Source: Candidatus Kerfeldbacteria bacterium | GTDB taxonomy: Bacteria > Patescibacteriota > Patescibacteriia > JACPL01 | Reading direction: 5' to 3' | Assembly: GCA_016182525.1 (NCBI GenBank) | Contig: JACPGL010000008.1 | Coordinates: forward strand, 1 to 43,604 | DNA: 43,604 nt | Shown: positions 1-6,704 of the stretch, one piece after another | Position numbering within the stretch: position 1 is the first letter of the stretch | How the letters are laid out: each line of letters starts with the position of its first letter | Program-made: the position numbers and the translations under genes | The notes under the pieces: generated by a model | What the model was told of the DNA's origin: nothing | What the model saw: only the letters and a program-made list of their open reading frames with translations | Databases searched by the model: none

Positions 1-194
<194 letters not shown>

Positions 195-608
195 TTACTC
201 CTTCTTTTTGATTTCCACAGGGATGGATTTTCGTTTGGCGTGTTCGGATTTGGGAACTGTGACCTTGAGCACGCCGTCGGCAAACTCGGCTTTGGCGGCG
301 CCAGCTTCAACCGAAACGGGAAGCGACACTGCGCGGTGAAAGCTGCCCATGCGCACCTCTTGACGATAATAATTCTTGTCGTCCACTTCGGACTTTTTGG
401 TTGTCTCGCCTTCAATCGTCAACACATCATTTTCAATCGAGATTTTGACGTCGTTCGGGTCAATGCCGGCAAGAGGCGCTTCGACCACAACCGTCTCGCC
501 TTGCTCGTACACGTCCACGGCTGGAACAAATCCGCCGCGGCTTGGCCACATGTCGGCCATGAGTGAGTCCATTCCTTGGAATGGATCCCATCGGATGAGT
601 TTTGTCAT
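195..608 (-). CDS. Small heat-shock protein, Hsp20/alpha-crystallin family
   Basis: A 137-residue protein starting MTKLIRWDPFQGMDSLM. An ATP-independent holdase that binds unfolding proteins. The alpha-crystallin domain spans about residues 35-130: it has the PLAGIDPNDVKI strand region, the conserved GVLKVTVPK motif and a C-terminal IxI-type motif (SIPVEI) used for oligomer assembly. A longer in-frame start at 695 exists, but the extra residues would be encoded by the palindromic repeat at 623-693, so I prefer the ATG at 606-608. No good SD sequence is seen. Its place between grpE and dnaK puts it under HrcA/CIRCE control; hsp20 inside the hrcA operon is less common than dnaJ, which is not present here. 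Confidence 0.93.
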   Translation of the reverse strand: MTKLIRWDPFQGMDSLMADMWPSRGGFVPAVDVYEQGETVVVEAPLAGIDPNDVKISIENDVLTIEGETTKKSEVDDKNYYRQEVRMGSFHRAVSLPVSVEAGAAKAEFADGVLKVTVPKSEHAKRKSIPVEIKKKE

Positions 609-622
609 AGGTTTGGAGTTAT

Positions 623-693
623 GGTCATTCGCGAGGCGCAGCCGAAGCAATCTCAAGATTGCTTCGTTGGCTACGCGCTCCTCGCGAGTGACC
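623..693. repeat. Palindromic repeat, GATTGCTTCG family, head-to-head pair
   Basis: Two inverted copies of the dispersed unit (outer GTCAYTCGCGAG, inner GAAGCAATCT) meet at 652-655 and form a long imperfect palindrome between grpE and hsp20. Related single units lie at 2957-2993, 12274-12307, 23586-23619 and 34505-34542. Confidence 0.8.
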
Positions 694-694
694 A

Positions 695-1216
695 CTATTT
701 AGATATCTTCACCTTAGCCACTTGAATCACTTTGCCGTTCAAGCGGAATCCGGACGCGACTTCTTCGACAATCGTTCCGGGCTTTGTATCGCTTTTGACT
801 TCTTCAACAGATTGATGCATCGCCGGGTCAAATTTTTCGCCGACTGTTTTCAACTCTTCAACGCCGTGATCTTTCAAGACTGACATGAACTGATTATAGA
901 TGTGCGTCATGCCTTGCATCCATGCGGAATTTTTCTCGGCTTCGGGCACGGCCTTCAATCCGTATTTAAAGTAATCAACGAGCGGTAACAATTCGTGGAG
1001 CAGATTTTCTGTGGCGAACTTTACGGTTTCCAGACGCTCACGCGCCGAGTCTTTCAAGAGGTTCTGGTAGTCGGCTTTGGCGCGTTTCCATCCATCGAGA
1101 TTCGTTTGCGCTTCGGTACGTGCAGCCTCCAACTCGCGCGCACATTTTTCAAGATCAGTTTCTTTTGCAGGCGTCTCCTTCTCCTGCTTTGCATCTTTCG
1201 GTGGTTTGTTAGACAT
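695..1216 (-). CDS. grpE: GrpE, nucleotide exchange factor of DnaK
   Basis: A 173-residue protein beginning MSNKPPKDAKQEKETPAKET. It has the typical charged N-terminal tail, a long helical coiled-coil (about residues 15-80), the DPAMHQSVEEV segment and the C-terminal beta domain with the GrpE ending (GFRLNGKVIQVAKVKISK). It opens the nucleotide cleft of DnaK, encoded by the last gene of the same operon. I chose the ATG at 1214-1216, which overlaps the hrcA stop by 8 bases (translational coupling); a GTG at 1231 would add five residues. The stop is TAG. Confidence 0.95.
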   Translation of the reverse strand: MSNKPPKDAKQEKETPAKETDLEKCARELEAARTEAQTNLDGWKRAKADYQNLLKDSARERLETVKFATENLLHELLPLVDYFKYGLKAVPEAEKNSAWMQGMTHIYNQFMSVLKDHGVEELKTVGEKFDPAMHQSVEEVKSDTKPGTIVEEVASGFRLNGKVIQVAKVKISK

Positions 1217-1895
1217 GTTCGAGAAGCTCACAGCTTATGGTTAAGGCTCGGTAATTTTTGCTGTAGTCCATTCGCATCGGCCCTAAAATTCCCAAAATGC
1301 CGCGCGTGGTGCGAAAGGTATAGGGCGCGACAACAACTGAACACTCGCCACCAAATGGATTGTTGTGCCCGATCAACACTTCAAGGCCTTGCAAGCGAAG
1401 GAACAAATCGGCCACAACGGTATCAAGATGATCAATCGTCTCGCTCATGTTAATGACAAGATTCACATCGCCAAATTCCGGTTTTCGGAACAAGTTCGAG
1501 AGGCCGGTGTAATAAAAATCGCTCGCGCCAAAACCCACGAAGACGGCTTCATCAGTGACATCGGCAACCGATTTTGCAACTTGTTTGACTGGTGCGTCGC
1601 TTGTTGCCGAGAGGGCGTGCTTCATGGTTTCTTCTTGCGTTTTCGTGAGCGTGCCTTCTTGGATAAAATGCGCGGTGTAAAACTCGTAGCCCTTTTCGGT
1701 TGGCACGCGACCGGCGGACGTGTGCGGGTGCATGATGTAGCCTTCGTCTTCGAGCGCCATCATTTCGTTGCGCGCGGTTGCCGGCGAATAATCGAGATGG
1801 TATTTCGAGACGAGCAACTTGGACCCCACGGGTGCGGCTTCACGGACGTATTCTTCGATAATGGATTTGAGGAGTTGTTTTTTGCGGTCGTCCAT
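1209..1895 (-). CDS. hrcA: HrcA, heat-inducible transcription repressor
   Basis: A 228-residue protein, short against the usual 320-350. The N-terminal winged helix is complete: a KSIIEEYV helix and the HrcA signature region SPATARNEMMALEDEGYI followed by TSAGRVPTEKGYEFY. The middle resembles the GAF-like ligand domain but is trimmed. HrcA binds CIRCE operators and represses chaperone operons. A perfect CIRCE lies 18 bases upstream of its own start codon, so autoregulation is very likely. It is the first gene of the hrcA-grpE-hsp20-dnaK operon. Confidence 0.95.
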   Translation of the reverse strand: MDDRKKQLLKSIIEEYVREAAPVGSKLLVSKYHLDYSPATARNEMMALEDEGYIMHPHTSAGRVPTEKGYEFYTAHFIQEGTLTKTQEETMKHALSATSDAPVKQVAKSVADVTDEAVFVGFGASDFYYTGLSNLFRKPEFGDVNLVINMSETIDHLDTVVADLFLRLQGLEVLIGHNNPFGGECSVVVAPYTFRTTRGILGILGPMRMDYSKNYRALTISCELLEHV

Positions 1896-1913
1896 AGTTT
1901 TGGTCGTTTCGCG

Positions 1914-1940
1914 TTAGCACTCTTACGTGCCGAGTGCTAA
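1914..1940 (-). promoter_or_regulatory. CIRCE operator (HrcA binding site)
   Basis: Perfect inverted repeat TTAGCACTC-N9-GAGTGCTAA with the consensus 9-base spacer. It lies between the -10 box at 1945-1950 and the hrcA start, so bound HrcA would block the promoter. Confidence 0.97.
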
Positions 1941-1944
1941 ACCA

Positions 1945-1972
1945 AGAATATCATATTGCGCAAAGATGTCAA
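1945..1972 (-). promoter_or_regulatory. Sigma70-type promoter of the hrcA operon
   Basis: On the minus strand a perfect -35 TTGACA (1967-1972) is followed after 16 bases by TATTCT (1945-1950). The CIRCE operator starts 4 bases downstream of the -10 box. Confidence 0.8.
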
Positions 1973-2019
1973 GTTCGTCCATTTTTGGCTAATATAAGAG
2001 CAGGATGTAACTCTTCCCC

Positions 2020-2048
2020 TTGATCAAACGTCTATTCCGACGTACACT
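2020..2048 (+). promoter_or_regulatory. Promoter of the gene at 2106
   Basis: TTGATC (2020-2025), 17-base spacer, TACACT (2043-2048). The predicted transcript starts near 2055 and has a roughly 50-base leader with an SD site. Confidence 0.7.
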
Positions 2049-2105
2049 GCCAACACGTTGCCCGTCCGGGTGGCGGTTGCAGAGTCACATGACTGGAGGT
2101 TTGAG

Positions 2106-2696
2106 ATGAGTCAGCAGCGACCAGTTCCGAATCGCGACGAGCTCACCCGATACGGGAACGAGCTCGCAACCGTAATCAAGAGCTCACTCGAGCGCCTCGC
2201 TCGGTACTCTAGCCTGGTATACTTCCACGAAGCTCTCGCCCAAGTTGGTGAAGAGAACGCTCGCGAGAGGTTCGCGATGACTGCGTTCGCAGACGCGAAC
2301 CGCGGGGTTCCGGATGCGGAGATTCTTCACACCTCGTTAAATGTGCTAGGGGACATCTCGCGAATTCCCATGGCCAGCGAGGATAACCTCCTCGTCCTCT
2401 GGAGGTGGATCGCAGAAGGGTCGCTCTTCGTGCTCTCCTACCTCTTTTCGACCTACGTTCGAACCCAGCCCATGCAGACCGCTGACATCGCTGAGGCATG
2501 CGTGCGCCTCGGGGTTCCGCAGCTAGCGGTCGTGGAGGGCGAACGCCCGATCGTCTCCCTGCTCTACCCGCCCTCGGTGAGTAGGCAGCAAATGAATCTC
2601 TCCAGAGAAGGGGTGAGTAGGCTTGCCTTGGCTCGTCGATCCGAGGGAAAGCTTGCATTGCTCCCCCTCGACACACCGCACCCAAGCTTCGACTAG
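2106..2696 (+). CDS. Unknown protein, SD-led cassette gene 1
   Basis: A 196-residue protein (MSQQRPVPNRDELTRYGNEL...) that I do not recognise. It is mostly helical by eye, has a hydrophobic stretch around residues 105-125 (EGSLFVLSYLFSTYV) and no signal peptide or clear catalytic motif. The start is set by a strong SD (GGAGG, 2095-2099) seven bases before the ATG; an in-frame ATG at 2058 lacks one. The gene has its own promoter (2020-2048) and a very strong terminator (2762-2800), so it is a self-contained transcription unit. Its GC-rich codons and SD use differ from the hrcA and rodA genes around it, which suggests acquisition from elsewhere (inference). Confidence 0.75.
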   Translation: MSQQRPVPNRDELTRYGNELATVIKSSLERLARYSSLVYFHEALAQVGEENARERFAMTAFADANRGVPDAEILHTSLNVLGDISRIPMASEDNLLVLWRWIAEGSLFVLSYLFSTYVRTQPMQTADIAEACVRLGVPQLAVVEGERPIVSLLYPPSVSRQQMNLSREGVSRLALARRSEGKLALLPLDTPHPSFD

Positions 2697-2761
2697 AAAG
2701 GAACGCCACCAATCAAGGGTGGCAGCGCGCGAGATTCGATCTCGCGTGTGGAGGGCAACAT

Positions 2762-2800
2762 GGGGTAGGCTGCGTTCGCGCACCTACCCCTGCCTTTTTT
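2762..2800 (+). terminator. Intrinsic terminator with TTCG tetraloop
   Basis: Stem GGGGTAGG (2762-2769) / CCTACCCC (2783-2790), capped by an inner TGCG-TTCG-CGCA hairpin and followed by TGCCTTTTTT. It ends the cassette gene at 2106-2696. Two smaller hairpins (2710-2723 and 2729-2746) precede it. Confidence 0.85.
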
Positions 2801-2812
2801 GTATGTGGATAC

Positions 2813-2931
2813 ACATTCGTTTTGAGATCCGTTCTCATTCCAAATGTGGATAACTGGATCCACTCTCATCCAAACTGTGGATAACGAGAACGGATCTCAT
2901 TTTCCTAGAAAAAGGTCAATTTGCGTTCGCG
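2813..2931. repeat. 119-bp direct repeat, copy 1 (carries a rodA 3'-end fragment)
   Basis: Identical to 3961-4079 except for one base (g/a at repeat position 7). It contains a 13-bp inverted repeat (2824-2836 / 2886-2898) around two perfect DnaA boxes TGTGGATAA (2845-2853, 2876-2884). Its right end (about 2903-2931) is a copy of the last codons and stop of rodA, which are functional only in copy 2. Confidence 0.95.
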
Positions 2932-2956
2932 CACATCCCCTTGTTTTTTTGTATAG

Positions 2957-2993
2957 GATTGCTTCGGTCGCCATAGCCGACCTCGCGAATGAC
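2957..2993 (+). repeat. GATTGCTTCG-family palindromic repeat
   Basis: Unit GATTGCTTCGGTCGC ... CTCGCGAATGAC with an internal GGTCG/CGACC stem. Very similar to 34505-34542. It lies upstream of the promoter of the gene at 3089. Confidence 0.75.
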
Positions 2994-3003
2994 AAAGATC
3001 TGC

Positions 3004-3031
3004 TCGACAAATGCATCCATTCGTATATACT
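3004..3031 (+). promoter_or_regulatory. Promoter of the gene at 3089
   Basis: TCGACA (3004-3009, five of six to consensus), 16-base spacer, TATACT (3026-3031). A TTGCCG/CGGCAA hairpin (3041-3057) lies in the leader. Confidence 0.65.
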
Positions 3032-3088
3032 AGCTCCATGTTGCCGATCGACGGCAACCGTCGTCAGCCCCCAGCACGGAGGTTGGGA

Positions 3089-3781
3089 ATGGAAACGCAG
3101 ACTCGAACGATTCTCGACGCCTGGCCGCTCATTCGCCGGGCTCTGCTCGAGCTCCTCGATCGCGCCAACGCTCGGATGGGAGAGGCCACCTTCTCCCGGA
3201 TGGAGGATCTCCAAGCGGTCATCAGGCTTCCGCAGAAGCTCGATGCAACGATGCTCGGGCATGCCGTGCGAGCTAGCGCCATCAGGCGAACCGTAGGTCA
3301 AGAAGCCGGACTCCAAAGGTTGTATCATAGCTTCCTCGAAGAGCTTCTCGGGGTCGTTCAGCACCTCTATGTGATCCGATACCGAGCCCTCAATGGATGC
3401 GAGCCTGATCAGCCCTTCATCGGGTCCTGCGGGGAGGGATTTGCCTTGGGATTCATGTCTCGGCGAGAGGGGCCGAGTATTGATGATCGCTTCCGTACCG
3501 GCATCCTCTACGCCCGCCTGAACGCTTCGCTTCTCGCTATCCAGACCGGAGGGGAAGCTGAATCTCAGCGCGAGCGGGAGCTGCAACACCAGACCTTCAG
3601 CCCACTTGAGGATGTCCTCGAGCAGAATCGCATCCAGACAGAGGTTGTAGAAAGGATCGAGCGCGTCCTTCGCGACTGCGGGTCTGCCAACCGGGAGCTT
3701 GCAGACCAAGCTCTCGCGGAACTCAGCCGCCTGACGAACGACCCAAAGGCGACGGAACTCTGCCTCATCCCTCCAGCATAG
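3089..3781 (+). CDS. Unknown protein, SD-led cassette gene 2
   Basis: A 230-residue protein (METQTRTILDAWPLIRRALL...) that I cannot assign. It looks all-helical and soluble, rich in Arg, Glu and Leu, with amphipathic segments (residues 10-30, 170-225) and no membrane span. The ATG at 3089 is chosen over the one at 3011 because of the SD GGAGG (3078-3082). The whole unit lies between two copies of a 119-bp direct repeat (2813-2931 and 3961-4079) that include the end of rodA, so it entered the rodA 3' side as a discrete event. Codon use, SD and promoter style match the gene at 2106; the two proteins show no similarity I can see. Confidence 0.75.
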   Translation: METQTRTILDAWPLIRRALLELLDRANARMGEATFSRMEDLQAVIRLPQKLDATMLGHAVRASAIRRTVGQEAGLQRLYHSFLEELLGVVQHLYVIRYRALNGCEPDQPFIGSCGEGFALGFMSRREGPSIDDRFRTGILYARLNASLLAIQTGGEAESQRERELQHQTFSPLEDVLEQNRIQTEVVERIERVLRDCGSANRELADQALAELSRLTNDPKATELCLIPPA

Positions 3782-3793
3782 TCTGGAGGCACA

Positions 3794-3857
3794 CTGACGA
3801 CCGGGCGCGGGCAGGATGAGATCCATCACACCGGATCTCGCCTGCCCCGCCCGTCAG
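3794..3857 (+). terminator. Long hairpin after the gene at 3089, probable terminator
   Basis: Nested stems CTGAC/GTCAG, GGGCG/CGCCC, GGGCAGG/CCTGCCC and GAGATCC/GGATCTC form one hairpin of about 64 bases. There is no U-tract directly behind it, so termination is plausible but not certain. I see nothing else definite in 3858-3960. Confidence 0.5.
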
Positions 3858-3960
3858 CCCATCCCCCCTAGCTTCATTCTTGAGTTTTTCTATATCTGGT
3901 GTGCCCCTCGCCGCGTGTCCCTGGTATAGAATCATAGAATCGCCAAGGGGCGGGCGGGGT

Positions 3961-4079
3961 ACATTCATTTTGAGATCCGTTCTCATTCCAAATGTGGATA
4001 ACTGGATCCACTCTCATCCAAACTGTGGATAACGAGAACGGATCTCATTTTCCTAGAAAAAGGTCAATTTGCGTTCGCG
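3961..4079. repeat. 119-bp direct repeat, copy 2 (at the native rodA end)
   Basis: Second copy of 2813-2931. The 13-bp inverted repeat is at 3972-3984 / 4034-4046, with DnaA boxes at 3993-4001 and 4024-4032. Bases 4053-4079 are the real rodA C-terminal codons. The palindrome thus sits directly behind the rodA stop codon, where it may act as a 3' hairpin. Confidence 0.95.
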
Positions 4080-5174
4080 GGCGATGATACTCTCGAGAAG
4101 CCCCAAAGACGCCATATTGGCAAGCAACGCGCTTCCTCCTGCACTCAAAAACGGCAGCGGGATCCCGGTCACCGGCGCCAAACCAACATTCATCCCAATG
4201 TTAATCACAACTTGCACAGCAAACATCGCCCAAATCCCCCACGCCACAAACAGCCCAAAGTCGTCTTGCGCGCGTTTGGCAATGCGAACCATCCGAAGCT
4301 GCAAAATCAAAAAAAGTCCGAGCACGACCATCGCCCCAACAAATCCCAATTCCTCCGCAATGACAGCAAAAATAAAATCATTCTCTTGCTCGGGCAAAAA
4401 GTTCAAGTGACTCTGCGGCCCTAAGCCCAACCCTCGGCCAGTCCATTGACCCGACCCCACCGCAACAATCGACTGAATAATGTTGTACCCTTCTTCAAGC
4501 GCGTACTTCGGATTATCCCGATCCACAAACACTAAAATCCGATCGCGCTGATACGGTTTTAAAAAAAACAAAAATCCGAGCACGGCAACTCCAACGAGCG
4601 CGACAAGAATGACAACTATTTGTGACCGTCGAATGCGCGTTGCAAAAAGCATGCCGAGCCAAATCGCGAGCAAGACAAGCGACGACCCAAGATCCGGCTG
4701 CAACAACACGAACGTAACGGTAGAAAGAGCCATGGCCGCACTCCCGGCAATCGTACGCCACGAATCGTGGGTGTTCATGTGATTCGTAAAATACGCCGCG
4801 AGTGCCAAGATCATCATGGGCTTGACCAGCTCCACCGGCTGGAACTGAACCGGCCCAATAAAAAACCATCCTGTCGTCCCGCGAATGGTTGTTCCAAACA
4901 CAAGCACGGCACCGAGCAGCACAAGGCCGGCAACATACAACACCACGCCGTAATTTCGGAACAGCCGATAATCGAGCAGCGTGAGAATCACTACTATGAT
5001 GCACCCAAGCCCGACCGCAATCATCTGCGTGGTGAACCGGCTCAGATCAACCGTCTCCCCGCTTGTGCCAATGCTATACAAAACCGCGCCGCCAAACGCG
5101 ACGAGGAGGAACACAGCGAGCAAGAGAATACTGTCAAGCCGCCGAAAAATGGACAAGCGGTCCAAGATGCGCAT
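4053..5174 (-). CDS. rodA: RodA, SEDS peptidoglycan glycosyltransferase
   Basis: A 373-residue integral membrane protein with about ten hydrophobic segments, the normal RodA length. It polymerises lipid II glycan strands for side-wall growth, usually with a class B PBP (not in this window). Family features seen: PVELVKPMMILALAAYF, the loop YNIIQSIVAVGSGQWTGRGLG, the LPEQENDFIFAVIAEELGF motif, and GIPLPFLSAGGSALLANMAS near the C-terminus. The start is the ATG before RILDRLSIFRR; the longer frame to 5222 would translate the palindrome at 5192-5211. The last nine codons lie inside direct repeat copy 2. The stop is TAG. Confidence 0.95.
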   Translation of the reverse strand: MRILDRLSIFRRLDSILLLAVFLLVAFGGAVLYSIGTSGETVDLSRFTTQMIAVGLGCIIVVILTLLDYRLFRNYGVVLYVAGLVLLGAVLVFGTTIRGTTGWFFIGPVQFQPVELVKPMMILALAAYFTNHMNTHDSWRTIAGSAAMALSTVTFVLLQPDLGSSLVLLAIWLGMLFATRIRRSQIVVILVALVGVAVLGFLFFLKPYQRDRILVFVDRDNPKYALEEGYNIIQSIVAVGSGQWTGRGLGLGPQSHLNFLPEQENDFIFAVIAEELGFVGAMVVLGLFLILQLRMVRIAKRAQDDFGLFVAWGIWAMFAVQVVINIGMNVGLAPVTGIPLPFLSAGGSALLANMASLGLLESIIARERKLTFF

Positions 5175-5191
5175 AGGAGATGTGGGGAATG

Positions 5192-5211
5192 CCTGCCTGC
5201 CGACAGACAGG
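5192..5211. repeat. Degenerate copy of the CCTGCC palindrome, rodA leader
   Basis: CCTGCCTGCC followed by GACAGACAGG, an imperfect palindrome flanked by GGGGA (5184-5188) and TCCCC, so a hairpin can form between the stop of the gene at 5222 and the rodA start. It is related to the perfect palindrome at 37148-37167. Confidence 0.6.
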
Positions 5212-5221
5212 AGTCCCCTCA

Positions 5222-6130
5222 TTAAAACTCTCCGGGGATGTCGGTATCCAAGGGGCGCAACACATTCTCTTCGTCAAACACATCCACGCTCGGATACAGC
5301 ACAGCACGCGAGACCCCACTATACACGCTTGGCCAAATGATTTCAACTGCCCGCTCCTCCCCTGATTTCAGCGTGGCAAGAGTCGTGGTTTTTGCCGCGA
5401 CCGGTTGATCGCCGCGAAACAGCACGCCGGTCACCTGAACATTTTGAAACCCGACAACCGATGCGTTGGAGATGGTTGCGGTCACGCGATGGAATTGTCG
5501 CGTTCCGCTGCTTTTCTTTTTGCCAGGTTCCGGCGCAAGTGATGCGTCGACGATTTCAATGGTTGGCGTGCTTGTGGTGAAGCGAGGCGCAGGAAACGTA
5601 TCACGATTTGCCACTCGCTGCCAGCTCCACTGCACTTTTTCAACAGTTGTTGCGCCCGCTGTAAACTCTTTATTGGCCACGTCGGCCGCAAGATATTTCT
5701 CTTCGTTCGGCAAGATGTATCCGGAAATCATCCCAAGAGATTCCTCTCCACTCTTGACTTCAAGAATCACCGGCGATACGCCCCAGTAGATATTCGGGTT
5801 TGTGAGCTTGACCATGAGTTGAACGGTGTTTTGATCCACGCGCACCACACTTGCCTCGGAGATGGTAACCTTCTTTGCTCCGAACTCTGCGCGATAGCTG
5901 TCAAAATTGACTCCGCTTGCCAAAATTTGCGCTTGGATCCGCGCCACCTCTTGTCGCCCGATCATGAGTTGAATGAACATGTACAAGATGAACAGCAAAA
6001 ATCCCGCATCGACGATCAGGAGGAGTAGCGTGCGCGTTTGCTTGAGTTGGTATTTATGCGTCACCCACCAGTACGCAAGACTCAATCGCTTGCGACCCAG
6101 TGGGGGGAGGAGCCCGGGTTCGTTTGACAT
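5222..6130 (-). CDS. Membrane-anchored protein of unknown function upstream of rodA
   Basis: A 302-residue protein beginning MSNEPGLLPPLGRKRLSLAY. A cytoplasmic basic N-terminus is followed by one membrane span (about residues 35-57, LLLLIVDAGFLLFILYMFI), then about 245 residues outside that look beta-rich, with two similar segments (LMVKLTNPNIYWGVSPVILEV; ATISNASVVGFQNVQVTGV) resembling Ig-like or LEA-type strands. I do not recognise a named family. It ends 47 bases before rodA and is probably co-transcribed, which suggests a cell-envelope role (inference). The ATG at 6128-6130 is chosen as the first that does not extend through the divergent promoter region. Confidence 0.75.
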   Translation of the reverse strand: MSNEPGLLPPLGRKRLSLAYWWVTHKYQLKQTRTLLLLIVDAGFLLFILYMFIQLMIGRQEVARIQAQILASGVNFDSYRAEFGAKKVTISEASVVRVDQNTVQLMVKLTNPNIYWGVSPVILEVKSGEESLGMISGYILPNEEKYLAADVANKEFTAGATTVEKVQWSWQRVANRDTFPAPRFTTSTPTIEIVDASLAPEPGKKKSSGTRQFHRVTATISNASVVGFQNVQVTGVLFRGDQPVAAKTTTLATLKSGEERAVEIIWPSVYSGVSRAVLYPSVDVFDEENVLRPLDTDIPGEF

Positions 6131-6159
6131 GGAGATATGATACCACACAACAGCGAGCA

Positions 6160-6189
6160 TTGGAATAATCTGGCGAAATGTGGTATAAA
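6160..6189 (+). promoter_or_regulatory. Probable promoter of the gene at 6262
   Basis: TTGGAA (6160-6165), 18-base spacer, TATAAA (6184-6189), about 70 bases before the start codon. Confidence 0.45.
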
Positions 6190-6261
6190 AAAGGGTGCTG
6201 CCGGTCTGTGCACATGTCCAAAGCTTAGCTTTGGACAGCTTATTCTTAAAACGTCCACTCT

Positions 6262-6573
6262 ATGTTCGATACGAGTAAAGACCTTTTGAATGTGGTCATT
6301 GCGTTTAGTGTGCTTTTGTTCACGGTGTTTCTTGTCTGGATCATGTATTACATCGTGCAGATTTTGAAGCAGGCCAACACGACGCTCGCTGAACTGCACT
6401 CGACCATGCACAAGATGGGCGAAACGCTCGACCTCATTCGCGACAAAGCCACATCCATGGTTGCCACGATTTCCACAATGGGCGCAGGCATGAAAGAGGT
6501 GCTGTCATTCATCGAACGACGGCGCGCGTCTTCCAAGCGTAAAGAGGAGAATGTGACCGAAGAAGAAGTATGA
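6262..6573 (+). CDS. Small single-span membrane protein with coiled-coil tail
   Basis: A 103-residue protein beginning MFDTSKDLLNVVIAFSVLLF. One N-terminal membrane helix (about residues 9-33) is followed by a helical, heptad-like region (KQANTTLAELHSTMHKMGETLDLIRDK, split here by family resemblance only) and a charged tail of Arg, Lys and Glu. The layout resembles DUF948/YtxH-type small envelope proteins, but I cannot assign it. It precedes dnaE by 131 bases, which contain the structured element at 6594-6686. Confidence 0.75.
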   Translation: MFDTSKDLLNVVIAFSVLLFTVFLVWIMYYIVQILKQANTTLAELHSTMHKMGETLDLIRDKATSMVATISTMGAGMKEVLSFIERRRASSKRKEENVTEEEV

Positions 6574-6593
6574 AGTATAGAGTGAAATAACGA

Positions 6594-6686
6594 CGGGTGG
6601 CAGCGGGAAAGCGGTCACACCGAGCGTAGTCGCGAGCGAAGCGAGCATGGAGCGAGGTGTGACAGGGCGCCCGCTGACAGGACCCG
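6594..6686 (+). ncRNA. Structured dispersed element S1, copy 1 (upstream of dnaE)
   Basis: Conserved 5' arm GGGTGGCAGCGGGAAAGC and 3' arm GACAGGGCGCCCGCTGACAG, then GACCCG. Stems: GGGT/ACCC, CAGCGGG/CCCGCTG and GTCACACC/GGTGTGAC, with a variable apical part rich in GAGCG. Almost identical to 22118-22209; diverged copy at 35591-35665 with compensatory changes. It ends 18 bases before the dnaE start codon. The family is not one I recognise. Confidence 0.7.
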
Positions 6687-6704
6687 TGGGGATTTCCCTT
6701 ACTT

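Noticed and set aside
609-695. N-terminal extension of Hsp20 from the start at 695
   Set aside because: The extra 29 residues would be encoded by a palindromic dispersed repeat and do not match the family.
2897-3829. A 310-codon frame on the minus strand opposite the gene at 3089
   Set aside because: It has no SD and no family motif, and it runs through the repeat, the promoter and the SD of the plus-strand gene, which has better start signals.
2813-4079. Chromosomal replication origin because of clustered DnaA boxes
   Set aside because: The boxes belong to a repeat that also occurs at 32144-32228; there is no dnaA, dnaN or AT-rich unwinding region nearby.
6594-6686. T-box riboswitch upstream of dnaE (GGGTGGCAG resembles the T-box)
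   Set aside because: It lacks GGTGGNACCGC, has no specifier hairpin or terminator, and the same element occurs before argF and antisense near thyA.
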